A stretch of 64,000 bases of DNA. It comes from Fuerstiella marisgermanici (GTDB lineage Bacteria > Planctomycetota > Planctomycetia > Planctomycetales > Planctomycetaceae). The stretch spans positions 8,110,001 to 8,174,000 of the forward strand of contig NZ_CP017641.1 of assembly GCF_001983935.1 (NCBI RefSeq), read 5' to 3'. This document shows positions 1 through 7,094 of this stretch, in pieces. Below the pieces are notes generated by a model. That model was not told the DNA's origin. It did no database searches and worked only from the letters and a program-made list of their open reading frames with translations. Both the position numbers and the translations under genes were made by a program. Numbering within the stretch: the first letter of the stretch is position 1; each line of letters opens with the position of its first letter.

Positions 1-561
1 ACGGAATCCGTGATTGTGCGAATAGTTGTAATGCAGGTCCAGCAGGAATTCGTTGGTCAGTTCTTCCAGACGACTGGCAAGATCGTCGACGTGTGAGAAG
101 CTGCCGTACTGAACCGCCACGGGCTTGCTCACGACATGGCGTCCGCTAATCGATGCCGTCTGTGGAGTATAAAAATACTGGCCGTTGTGGACATGGTACG
201 TGTCGTGGTGATTTCCATGATGTGGCACGATGTAGGTCGAATTCTGATGAACGACATCGTGATGATAGTTGCCGATCACGTGGCCGTGTGAGTCTTTGAT
301 CACATGGTTGTGGTGATCGATGTGATAGCCAGGCGTGTAGTGGTTCTGGTGCGAGCTATGGCCGTTGTGAATAATATGGTTGTTGTGGCCACTGTGGTGC
401 TGCTGGTGGTTGTTGTGGTTGTTGTGGTTGTTGTGCTGAACGCCGTTGATGATCCGCCCGACTTGATTGCTGTAGCGGCGTATCTGGGCTGAGGCGTCCT
501 GCGAAGTTGCGGTCAGCAGCAGTCCTGCCAGTGCCGCAAACGCGATGCGAGAAACGTTCAT
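1..561 (-). CDS. His/Asn-rich secreted protein, C-terminus beyond window edge
   Basis: The reading frame starts at ATG 561 on the minus strand and is still open at base 1, so at least 187 residues are coded and the C-terminus is missing. The first 25 residues form a signal peptide (basic start, Ala/Leu core, ending near DASAQ). Residues about 40-75 are almost only His, Asn and Gln, coded by a 9-bp tandem repeat near 403-436. Further His pairs are spread over the next 80 residues, and a more ordinary segment (DDLASRLEELTNEFLLDLHYNY) follows. The His content suggests metal binding or a low-complexity envelope role, but no family is recognised. The metal cluster that begins at 4.1 kb makes metal binding worth considering, though four unrelated genes lie between. 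Confidence 0.72.
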   Translation of the reverse strand, partial: MNVSRIAFAALAGLLLTATSQDASAQIRRYSNQVGRIINGVQHNNHNNHNNHQQHHSGHNNHIIHNGHSSHQNHYTPGYHIDHHNHVIKDSHGHVIGNYHHDVVHQNSTYIVPHHGNHHDTYHVHNGQYFYTPQTASISGRHVVSKPVAVQYGSFSHVDDLASRLEELTNEFLLDLHYNYSHNHGFR

Positions 562-950
562 TGTGAGCTTCCTTCCGTCTATGGAGAGAGATGACTTCCG
601 TGTGGTGAGATAATGGCCCGCCGCTCCGCAACGTTCCTCGTGTTTCAGTTTACTGCAGCGTAGTGGCAGTTTGATAGTCTGCGAAGAATGCACACCTTGT
701 GCCAGTTGGCCAGAATTCGCTTTCGGTCAAAAATTCCTTGACTAAACGGCAGGTCATGGGAAAGTCGCAGATTCAAACCGTCATCCACGCGATATGCTCT
801 GTCGTCAAAATGACATCCCATCACACGACCGCGTCAGTGTACGGAATGGGTCACTTCTCCATCGCTGTTTCGCCTCCGACACCGCCAAATGCGAAGAATT
901 CGTGACATCTGAGTCGGACATCCGGAAGACCGAAAATTCGAATACGGTCA
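562..950. other. 389-bp stretch without a supported gene
   Basis: Short open frames exist here but none has a recognisable protein, ribosome-binding site or signal peptide. The stretch lies between the divergent start of the His-rich protein and the decayed membrane gene, and may hold the promoter of the former plus lost 5' sequence of the latter. Confidence 0.4.
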
Positions 951-1505
951 TTGGCTGGTGCTACGCGTTCTTCTCGTGTCCGGGCTACGGCTTCGATTCT
1001 GGAAATCTCGTGGGCTCGTCAGATCGGGTTGCTGTTCGGACACACGACGCATGCTGCTGCTGTCGTGCTGGCTGCGTACCTTGTGGGACTGGCCGATGGC
1101 AATTCATTGGGCGCTCGCATGGTTCATCGTGTCAATCCATTGAAGGCGTATTCCGCTGCCGAACTCGCGGTTGCCTTATCGTCGTGCGTTGTTCCTGTGA
1201 TCTATGCGGCTGCCCATACCGAATTGGGGGCGGGTCTGCTGCGGAATGATTCCGTGGCGTCGCAAATCGCCCTGCGCGCGGTCTTCTGTATGATCGTGCT
1301 GCTCCTAGCGACGGTTGCCATGGGCACCACGTTACCGCAGATAGCGGAATTCCTGTTACGAAGCCGGCCATCGGAGCATTCTCCTGCAATTTCACTGTGT
1401 TCAGATTGCAACCGACAGACTTCTCAGGCGATCTTTGTCAGACTATTGATTCCAACAAATTCAGGGTATGTTGAAGGGGTTGCCGCTCGCCCATTTTCCG
1501 GCTGA
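951..1505 (+). pseudogene. Decayed spermidine-synthase-like (fused MFS/spermidine synthase) membrane fragment
   Basis: Residues about 19-60 of this frame (ISWARQIGLLFGHTTHA, then VVLAAYLVGLADGNSLG) match the first membrane segments of fused MFS/spermidine synthase-like proteins, whose usual pattern is a W-A/T-R motif, GHT and an ALGS-type loop. A later MGTTLPQIAEFLLRS segment matches the conserved GTTLP motif at the end of the third or fourth helix. The expected N-terminal start is missing, and after this motif the frame runs into unrelated sequence and stops; the family normally continues for several hundred residues with more helices and a methyltransferase-like domain. This is best read as a truncated remnant rather than a working gene. 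It is close upstream of the LysR gene but has no clear tie to it. Confidence 0.55.
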
Positions 1506-1513
1506 CACCGCAT

Positions 1514-2434
1514 ATGAACCATCTTGACGCTCAGTTGCCTCACTTGGAAACGTTTTCCGTTGCCGCTGAATTGTGCAGCTTCACAGGGGCTGGGAAGACG
1601 TTGAAGCTGACACAGGCAGCCGTCAGCCAACGCATTCGGGCTTTGGAATGTTCAATCGGCAAACCGCTGTTTCATCGCCAAGGCGGGCGTGTGTCGCTGA
1701 CCGATGCTGGCATTCAGCTGTATGGTTACGCTCAGCAGATTCTGAACCTGCATCGTGAAGCTCGCCAGGCTGTCGCGGGCGAGGAGGTACCTCTTCACGG
1801 GAATCTGTCGCTGGCTGCAAGCTCCATTCCGGGGCAGCATCTGCTTCCCGCCGGTCTATGTGTGTTTCGAAATCGCTTTCCCGATGTTGCCGTGCGAGCT
1901 TCGATTGAGGACAGCATGGCGGTTCTTGATCGGGTGGAATCCGGTCAGGCTCATCTTGGGTTGGTTGGTCAGCAGACGGAGCGTGGGCACTTTCACTTTC
2001 GCCCCTTCGTGTCCGATGAACTTCTGCTGATCGTCAACGCTGATGACAGATGGAAGAAACGTCAGCGAATTCGATTGCCGGACTTGTTGCGGCGACCGAT
2101 CGTGCTTCGGGAATCGGGTTCCGGAAGTCGATGGTGCCTTCAGCAGGCCCTGCTGCGCAAGGGCCATACGCTGGACGATCTCAATGTAACTTTGGAACTT
2201 GGCAGCAATGAGGCAGTCAAAGAAGCAGTCCTGAACAACACGGGAATCGCCGTGTTGTCCCGATTGGCTGTACAGCGAGAACTGGATGACGGGCGACTCA
2301 TCAGTCTGAAGATTCAGGACGTTGATTTGGTTCGAGACCTGTTCGTTGTTTCTGACACACGGCATGCACTGCCCCGATCCGCTCAAACCTTCCTGCAGTT
2401 CTGGCTGGCAAGTCACTGCACTGCGAGCGCCTGA
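1514..2434 (+). CDS. LysR family transcriptional regulator
   Basis: A 306-residue protein of normal LysR length. The winged helix-turn-helix occupies residues about 6-66 (ETFSVAAELCSFTGAGKTL, then LTQAAVSQRIRALE, then PLFHRQGGRVSLTDAG), the usual LysR pattern. A two-lobed periplasmic-binding-like effector domain follows from about residue 92 (GNLSLAASSIPGQHLLP) to the end, including the typical late motif GSNEAVKEAVLNNTGIAVLS. Its inducer cannot be read from the sequence; the late motif is shared with CysB- and CbbR-like members. It is the only DNA-binding regulator I recognise in the first 45 kb, but distance and orientation do not show that it controls the metal cluster. The start is ATG 1514 with only a weak ribosome-binding site. 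Confidence 0.9.
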   Translation: MNHLDAQLPHLETFSVAAELCSFTGAGKTLKLTQAAVSQRIRALECSIGKPLFHRQGGRVSLTDAGIQLYGYAQQILNLHREARQAVAGEEVPLHGNLSLAASSIPGQHLLPAGLCVFRNRFPDVAVRASIEDSMAVLDRVESGQAHLGLVGQQTERGHFHFRPFVSDELLLIVNADDRWKKRQRIRLPDLLRRPIVLRESGSGSRWCLQQALLRKGHTLDDLNVTLELGSNEAVKEAVLNNTGIAVLSRLAVQRELDDGRLISLKIQDVDLVRDLFVVSDTRHALPRSAQTFLQFWLASHCTASA

Positions 2435-2617
2435 TCCCAGTCAGCGCTGCCAACTGCGAACGCCGTTTTGTCTCGATGGTCGCTCACCGCCATCGACTAT
2501 CACTGCGGAGTGTCGTTACGTCCTCGCCATAACTGTGGCTTATGAACACGCCACGTGTATCACCAAAGGTCTCTCACGGCAGTTGGTCTTCGTCGATACG
2601 ATTGACGTCGTCAATCA

Positions 2618-3517
2618 ATGAAAGGCTCGACGATCACTGCCGCAGGTTCCCCCATGCTCGCCACAGAGCTGATCTCCTTGCAAAACCTTTTCAGCCTTCG
2701 ATTTGCTTTGCCGGTGATTCTGCTGGTCTCGCTGTGGACGTGGGAATCCGTCAGGCCGTTTTGTGAGAATTCGCCAGGTCGCGGCCGACATGCTCTGCGT
2801 AATATCACAATCGCAGTCGTCAACGCCATTGTGACGGGCGCATTGTTTGGAGCGTCAACGGTGTTCGTGGCCGACTGGACAGTGGAGAACAGTTTTGGGC
2901 TCCTTCAATTCACCGATCAACACGCCATCGGTCGATTTTTCGCCGGACTCATTCTTCTGGACCTTTGGATGTACGTCTGGCATCGATTGAATCACCACAT
3001 TCCTCTCCTGTGGCGATTTCACCGCATGCACCACAGTGACTCTCGGATGGACGTCACGACGGCGACGCGATTTCATATCGGGGAGCATATGATTTCCGCC
3101 GGGCTGCGTTTGCTGTTGATTCCGCTGCTCGGCGTTAGTATCTGGCAGATCGTGGCTTATGAAATGGGAGTGGTGGCGATGACTCATTTTCACCATGCCA
3201 ACATCAGTATCGGGCGAGCAGACCACGTGCTGCGATGGTTAGTTGTCACGCCGGACATGCACAAAATTCACCATTCTCGTTGGCAGCCGGAAACAGATTC
3301 CAACTATGCGGTAGTTCTTTCAATTTGGGACCGGATCGCCTGTTCCTTTCGAATGAGAGAGGATGTGACGACCATCGACTTCGGTCTTGACGAGTTTGAA
3401 AACGAACGTTGGCAGACGATCGGCGGGATGCTGAAAACTCCATTTGCCAATAGTGCGGATTTATCTGCCCCGAAAGCTGCCGAACCTGAGATTGTAGGCG
3501 AGGATCGATCCGTTTAG
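2618..3517 (+). CDS. Sterol desaturase / fatty acid hydroxylase family membrane protein
   Basis: A 299-residue integral membrane protein with the four histidine clusters of the fatty acid hydroxylase superfamily: HRLNHH near residue 122, HRMHH near 135, HFHHAN near 190 and HKIHHS near 215. In this family the clusters hold a non-haem di-iron centre that hydroxylates or desaturates a lipid. About four membrane helices precede and separate the motifs. The lipid substrate cannot be told; hopanoid, sterol and fatty acid enzymes share this fold. ATG 2618 is used; ATG 2654 is also possible because residues 1-12 are polar and carry no helix. The ICMT-like gene follows 153 bp downstream on the same strand, so both could be membrane-lipid modifying genes. 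Confidence 0.88.
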   Translation: MKGSTITAAGSPMLATELISLQNLFSLRFALPVILLVSLWTWESVRPFCENSPGRGRHALRNITIAVVNAIVTGALFGASTVFVADWTVENSFGLLQFTDQHAIGRFFAGLILLDLWMYVWHRLNHHIPLLWRFHRMHHSDSRMDVTTATRFHIGEHMISAGLRLLLIPLLGVSIWQIVAYEMGVVAMTHFHHANISIGRADHVLRWLVVTPDMHKIHHSRWQPETDSNYAVVLSIWDRIACSFRMREDVTTIDFGLDEFENERWQTIGGMLKTPFANSADLSAPKAAEPEIVGEDRSV

Positions 3518-3670
3518 TGCGGCACAACGGCTTCCGAATCTTCGACTTCGAATTCCAGTGTCGAGTGTGGAACGCTGTAGAGTTGTGGTCACCGTTCCTC
3601 ATTGCCCGCTTCGCATCTGGAACGTATTGTTCGAATTCCCCGCTCAGTCACTTCACTTCTTCGCCTCACG

Positions 3671-4129
3671 ATGTCCCTGTCTCTCCGCATTCCGCCACTG
3701 GTTCAAGTCTTCGTTCTTGGTCTGGCGATGTACGGGCTGAAGATTTCCTTTCCTCAGTGTTCGTATGAATCTGAGGGTTCAATGTGGGTTGCGATCGCCT
3801 TTGCCATTCTCGGTGCCGGCGTGCTTGCGATCAGCCTTTATCAGTGTTGGGCCATTCGAACGACCGTCGATCCGCGGCTTCTGAATCAGCCGGTAGGCCT
3901 TGTGACGTCGGGAATCTATGCGTTCACTCGGAATCCGATGTACGTCGGCTTTTTCTGCGTCCTCGCGGCGTGGGCAAGTTTCCTGTCGCACTTTCTGGCG
4001 TTCGGTCTGCTGCCAGTGTTTGTCCTGTACATGAACCGCTTTCAGATTCGCCCAGAAGAAGCCTACCTCGAAACGCACTTCACGGATGAGTATCGCTCCT
4101 ATAAATCCAACGTCCGCAGGTGGATCTAA
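3671..4129 (+). CDS. ICMT/PEMT-like membrane methyltransferase
   Basis: A 152-residue protein with about four membrane helices. The signature is RNPMYVGFF followed by the C-terminal EEAYLETHFTDEYRSYKSNVRRW, typical of bacterial isoprenylcysteine carboxyl methyltransferase / phospholipid methyltransferase relatives, in which these segments bind S-adenosylmethionine. Bacteria lack prenylated CaaX proteins of the usual kind, so the real acceptor is unknown and is probably a lipid or small molecule. The frame is open upstream to 3602, but ATG 3671 (MSLSLRIPP) fits the family's N-terminus directly before the first helix. It converges on the CDF gene, with only 19 bp between the stop codons. Confidence 0.82.
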   Translation: MSLSLRIPPLVQVFVLGLAMYGLKISFPQCSYESEGSMWVAIAFAILGAGVLAISLYQCWAIRTTVDPRLLNQPVGLVTSGIYAFTRNPMYVGFFCVLAAWASFLSHFLAFGLLPVFVLYMNRFQIRPEEAYLETHFTDEYRSYKSNVRRWI

Positions 4130-4148
4130 GTTACGGCCCGGTCATACT

Positions 4149-5135
4149 TCAATGTGGCACGATGGCGTCGGATTCGTCGCAGTCCTGGTCATCTGAATCA
4201 CCGATTTCGAATTCCAGCGTCGAATGTGGAATTTGATAGTCTTCGACCAGACAGGATTTGATCCCGTTCTTAATCGATTCCAGATCGCCGATTCTCGCTT
4301 CAGCAACAACGATGTGAGCTTCCAGTGCGCGGTGCTGTTCGTCCAGCTCCCAGACATGCACGTGGTGCAGACCTTCGACGCCGTCGATCTTCCTCACGTC
4401 GGCGGTGAGTGCGTCGAGATCCAAATCCAGTGGTGTGCCTTCCATCAGGACTCGCGTTGCCTGCGGAAACATCTTCACCAACTGCCACAGAACGTAGCCC
4501 GCGATCACCAGCGTGATGGCGGCATCCACCCACAACCAATTGAACCAGATAATCGCGGCTGCCCCGATCAGCACGGCCACAGAACCCAGTGCGTCAACGA
4601 TGTTGTGAATGAAGGCGGCTCGCACATTGAGCGATCCGCGACTCATTGACCACAGCAATGCCGCCGTACCAACGTCGACGACCAATGCCAGGACGGCCGT
4701 CGCCGCCATGACCCAGCCGATCACTTCTTCCGGCTGCACGAGGCGAGCGATCCCTTCGTACACCAGATACAGTCCAATGACTGCTAACAGCGTCAGGTTG
4801 ATCAACGCCCCAATCATTTCGGCTCGGCGGTAACCGAACGTATAGCGTGCGTTCGCATCCTTCTTCGAGATGCGTCGAGCGATGTAGGCGATCAGCAGAG
4901 CGTTGGCGTCGTTGAAGTTGTGTGCCGCGTCGGACAGCAGAGCAATGCTGCCCGAGAGAATCCCGGCAACCACCTGGCCCACCGTCAGCATTTGATTCAG
5001 CCCGACCGCCCACAACAGCCGAGCGTCACTCACTCCTGCGATTTCATCAGCACGCACTAAACCGTGGGAATGACCAGCGTGGTCGTGTCCTTCATGAGCG
5101 TCATGCTGGTGGTCGTGGTCATCGTTGTTCGACAT
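4149..5135 (-). CDS. Cation diffusion facilitator (CDF) metal transporter
   Basis: A 328-residue CDF protein with six membrane helices. The N-terminus is His/Asp-rich ([13 protein letters not shown], then AGHSHG), a metal-scavenging loop common in CzcD-type members. The transport site is visible as D69/H72/D76 in helix 2 ([11 protein letters not shown]) and H177/D181 in helix 5 ([11 protein letters not shown]), giving a His-Asp pair in both helices; the HD-HD arrangement is linked to Zn and similar divalent ions. A cytoplasmic C-terminal domain follows from about residue 230, with [14 protein letters not shown] good ribosome-binding site (AAGGG) precedes ATG 5135. The protein likely moves Zn2+, Co2+ or Cd2+ from the cytosol to the periplasm, from where the RND pump further right could expel it. 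Confidence 0.93.
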   Translation of the reverse strand: MSNNDDHDHQHDAHEGHDHAGHSHGLVRADEIAGVSDARLLWAVGLNQMLTVGQVVAGILSGSIALLSDAAHNFNDANALLIAYIARRISKKDANARYTFGYRRAEMIGALINLTLLAVIGLYLVYEGIARLVQPEEVIGWVMAATAVLALVVDVGTAALLWSMSRGSLNVRAAFIHNIVDALGSVAVLIGAAAIIWFNWLWVDAAITLVIAGYVLWQLVKMFPQATRVLMEGTPLDLDLDALTADVRKIDGVEGLHHVHVWELDEQHRALEAHIVVAEARIGDLESIKNGIKSCLVEDYQIPHSTLEFEIGDSDDQDCDESDAIVPH

Positions 5136-5261
5136 GTTTCCCTTGTCCGTCGTCTGCGGCTGTTCCCAGTCCTGAATTTTAGGGTTCGATTCTTCCGCTA
5201 CACCCTGACGACGAAAGTAAAATCGACCGTGCGAATCGAAGATTCTGTCGCCGTACCGGCT

Positions 5262-5822
5262 TCACAATCTGCGTCCGAAGAAACGATTCACACGCGACTT
5301 GTACTCCCTGAATGAGTCGCCGAAATGATCTTCCAGCCAAGCTTCTTCAAGAAATGGAACGACCATGTAGGCAATCGCCCAAAGCGACAGCAGGATGTAG
5401 ACCAGCGTCGAATGCACGAAGAATCCGGCTCCCGCCATTCCAACCAATGAAGCGACATAAATCGGGTTTCTGCTCCACGCGTAAGCTCCCGTTGTTTTCA
5501 GCTTGTCTGAGTCTCCATGGGCAGTTCGCCAGCCGAGACCAAAAGTAATCGCGAACGCGGCACCAAAGCCGATAACCGCCAGTCCCAACCCAATCGCGGC
5601 TTGCGCCAAAGCAGGCTCGGCGAGTCCGTGAAAGTCGAGAATGCAGGTCGCCACCAGACAGATCACGAAAATACGAAACAACGCCCAGAACGTGCGATAC
5701 TGCCAACAGTGAAGGTTTGGAGGAGGCCAGAACTCAAATTTGCCAGTCAACAGGCTGCAAGTCGCCAGGCCACAGATAACAACGATGGCAGCCACGGAAA
5801 CTACAAAGAAAGAGAATGCCAT
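5262..5822 (-). CDS. ICMT/PEMT-like membrane methyltransferase (second copy in window)
   Basis: A 186-residue membrane protein with about five helices. WSRNPIYVASL and the C-terminal EEAWLEDHFGDSFREYKSRVNRFF match the S-adenosylmethionine-binding half of the isoprenylcysteine methyltransferase/PEMT family. An N-terminal FEFWPPP segment is typical of a subgroup in environmental bacteria. It is longer than the copy at 3.7 kb and only distantly similar, so this is not a recent duplication. It lies directly upstream of the CDF gene on the same strand (126-bp gap) and could be cotranscribed. The methyl acceptor is unknown. The ATG at 5822 has only a weak ribosome-binding site. Confidence 0.8.
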   Translation of the reverse strand: MAFSFFVVSVAAIVVICGLATCSLLTGKFEFWPPPNLHCWQYRTFWALFRIFVICLVATCILDFHGLAEPALAQAAIGLGLAVIGFGAAFAITFGLGWRTAHGDSDKLKTTGAYAWSRNPIYVASLVGMAGAGFFVHSTLVYILLSLWAIAYMVVPFLEEAWLEDHFGDSFREYKSRVNRFFGRRL

Positions 5823-5962
5823 TTCACTGCGATCTAAACTAAAGCGTTCATGCTATTCCGACAGAAAGCGACATTGTTGAGTGTAGTGGGCAAGCAGACA
5901 TAATTCTGTGAAACCGATTATTGACGCTTACTGAACTGCAACGCACCGCCACTTTCATAAGT

Positions 5963-6001
5963 GTGCAGCACCCGCGAGGACAGAAGGTGCGGGTGCTGCA
6001 C
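5963..6001. repeat. Perfect 13-bp inverted repeat (hairpin 1 of 2)
   Basis: The arm GTGCAGCACCCGC at 5963-5975 is mirrored exactly at 5989-6001 around a 13-nt loop. It lies between the DUF3147 gene and the ICMT-like gene, both on the minus strand. A very stable, GC-rich hairpin without a T-run is more like a REP-type palindrome or RNA-processing element than an intrinsic terminator. Confidence 0.75.
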
Positions 6002-6003
6002 GA

Positions 6004-6029
6004 CGGTGAGCAACACAGGTTGCTCACCG
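6004..6029. repeat. Perfect 11-bp inverted repeat (hairpin 2 of 2)
   Basis: CGGTGAGCAAC at 6004-6014 is mirrored exactly at 6019-6029 around a 4-nt loop, two bases after the first hairpin. The two form a tandem hairpin pair in the only sizeable gap of this leftward gene string. Confidence 0.75.
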
Positions 6030-6053
6030 AATGTCTGTGCTGTGAGCCATTGC

Positions 6054-6395
6054 TTACGACGGAGGCGGCGGTTGCGGCCCCAGCCAGAACCAGCAGCCTA
6101 TGGTGACAGATGCCAGAACAAACCCTGCGGCGAAGGCACTCCAGAAACTCAGACCAAGGCGTTCGGAGAATGCCAGCGGTACAAAAAAGGGTAGCCCAAG
6201 CGGAACCAGCACGAGCGTTTCGCGGGCCAGTCGCGAGACTGTGGTCATGTCCTGTTCTTTGTTCCACACGGCGACGAAGGCCACGATGCTCACGATCGGA
6301 AGTGTCAGCAACAACGCCCCGAGTCGTGGGAAGCGATCGGCGAGTTCCGATACGCCAGCCACAACCAGACCGGCAACAATGGCTCTCCACCACAT
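6054..6395 (-). CDS. DUF3147 family small membrane protein
   Basis: A 113-residue protein of four short hydrophobic helices and little else. The run GALLLTLPIVSIVAFVAVW, the segment SRLARETLVLVPLGLPFFV and the final GLSFWSAFAAGFVLASVTIG are the pattern of the DUF3147 (GlpM-like) family of unknown function. A strong ribosome-binding site (GGAGG) lies upstream of ATG 6395. Its neighbours are the His-rich lipoprotein and the RND pump, with 38 bp to the lipoprotein gene, so it probably belongs to the leftward metal operon. Whether it moves a solute or supports the pump is not known. Confidence 0.85.
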   Translation of the reverse strand: MWWRAIVAGLVVAGVSELADRFPRLGALLLTLPIVSIVAFVAVWNKEQDMTTVSRLARETLVLVPLGLPFFVPLAFSERLGLSFWSAFAAGFVLASVTIGCWFWLGPQPPPPS

Positions 6396-6433
6396 GTCTT
6401 ATCCTCCGAAAGTGAACGTGAACAGCGTGCCTT

Positions 6434-6988
6434 TTACTCATCCCCGTGGTCGTGAGCTTCTTCCTTGAAGTTGCCTGCATAGGGAGTGCCATCGACCTCA
6501 GCACTCATCGTGCCTTCGTATTCCATGACGGTGGCCAAACCATCGTGCGTCCCGACAAAGCGAGACGACTTGCCGTCCGACTCACCATCCAGCGGCACTG
6601 GCATCAGGTCGACCTGCATTTGAGGTACCTTGATTGTCAGAAGAAGCGATTTGGACGTAACCGGTTCCGGTGTCTTTTCATCGCCGCCAAGAACGTAAAC
6701 AGTTGCTTCTTTCTTGTCGTGGTCGACGGTGAACTCGACGTGGTACTTGCCGCCGCCCCAGTCGGCGACCGTTCCGTCGTGCGGACCTGCTCCGTGAGCG
6801 TGGCCTTCGACTTTATGCGAGTCACCATGATCGCCGTCGTCGTCATGCGGGTGACCGTGATCAGATTCCGACTGTGTGCCTGACTGTTGATTGGTTGGTT
6901 GTTCTGCCGTCTCGTCTCCGCAGCCAGCAATGACTGAAATCGACAGGAGTACGCTGGCGGACAAGAGAGTGAATCGAATGTTTTTCAT
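6434..6988 (-). CDS. His/Asp-rich metal-binding lipoprotein, unknown family
   Basis: A 184-residue protein with a lipoprotein signal peptide whose lipobox ends at C23 (SVIAGC), so it should be anchored in the outer or inner membrane facing the periplasm. Residues 40-75 are rich in His and Asp (HGHPHDDDGDHGDSH, then HAHGAGPHDG), and the C-terminus ends HDHGDE. The middle is a small beta-rich domain with KYHVEFTVDHDKKEATVYV and a later FVGTHDG segment. Such His-rich lipoproteins beside CusA/CzcA genes probably collect metal in the periplasm, but that is inference from context. AAGGA lies well placed before ATG 6988. The pump gene follows upstream in the operon with a 106-bp gap. Confidence 0.82.
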   Translation of the reverse strand: MKNIRFTLLSASVLLSISVIAGCGDETAEQPTNQQSGTQSESDHGHPHDDDGDHGDSHKVEGHAHGAGPHDGTVADWGGGKYHVEFTVDHDKKEATVYVLGGDEKTPEPVTSKSLLLTIKVPQMQVDLMPVPLDGESDGKSSRFVGTHDGLATVMEYEGTMSAEVDGTPYAGNFKEEAHDHGDE

Positions 6989-7094
6989 CGTGCTTTCCTT
7001 TTCTAGGTTGGTAGCCGTCTAAGCAACATTGCCTGGACGTGTGGATTACTTGTGCCAACGGTAAGTCCCGCTTGCACGGTTTCAAAAGCTGAGT

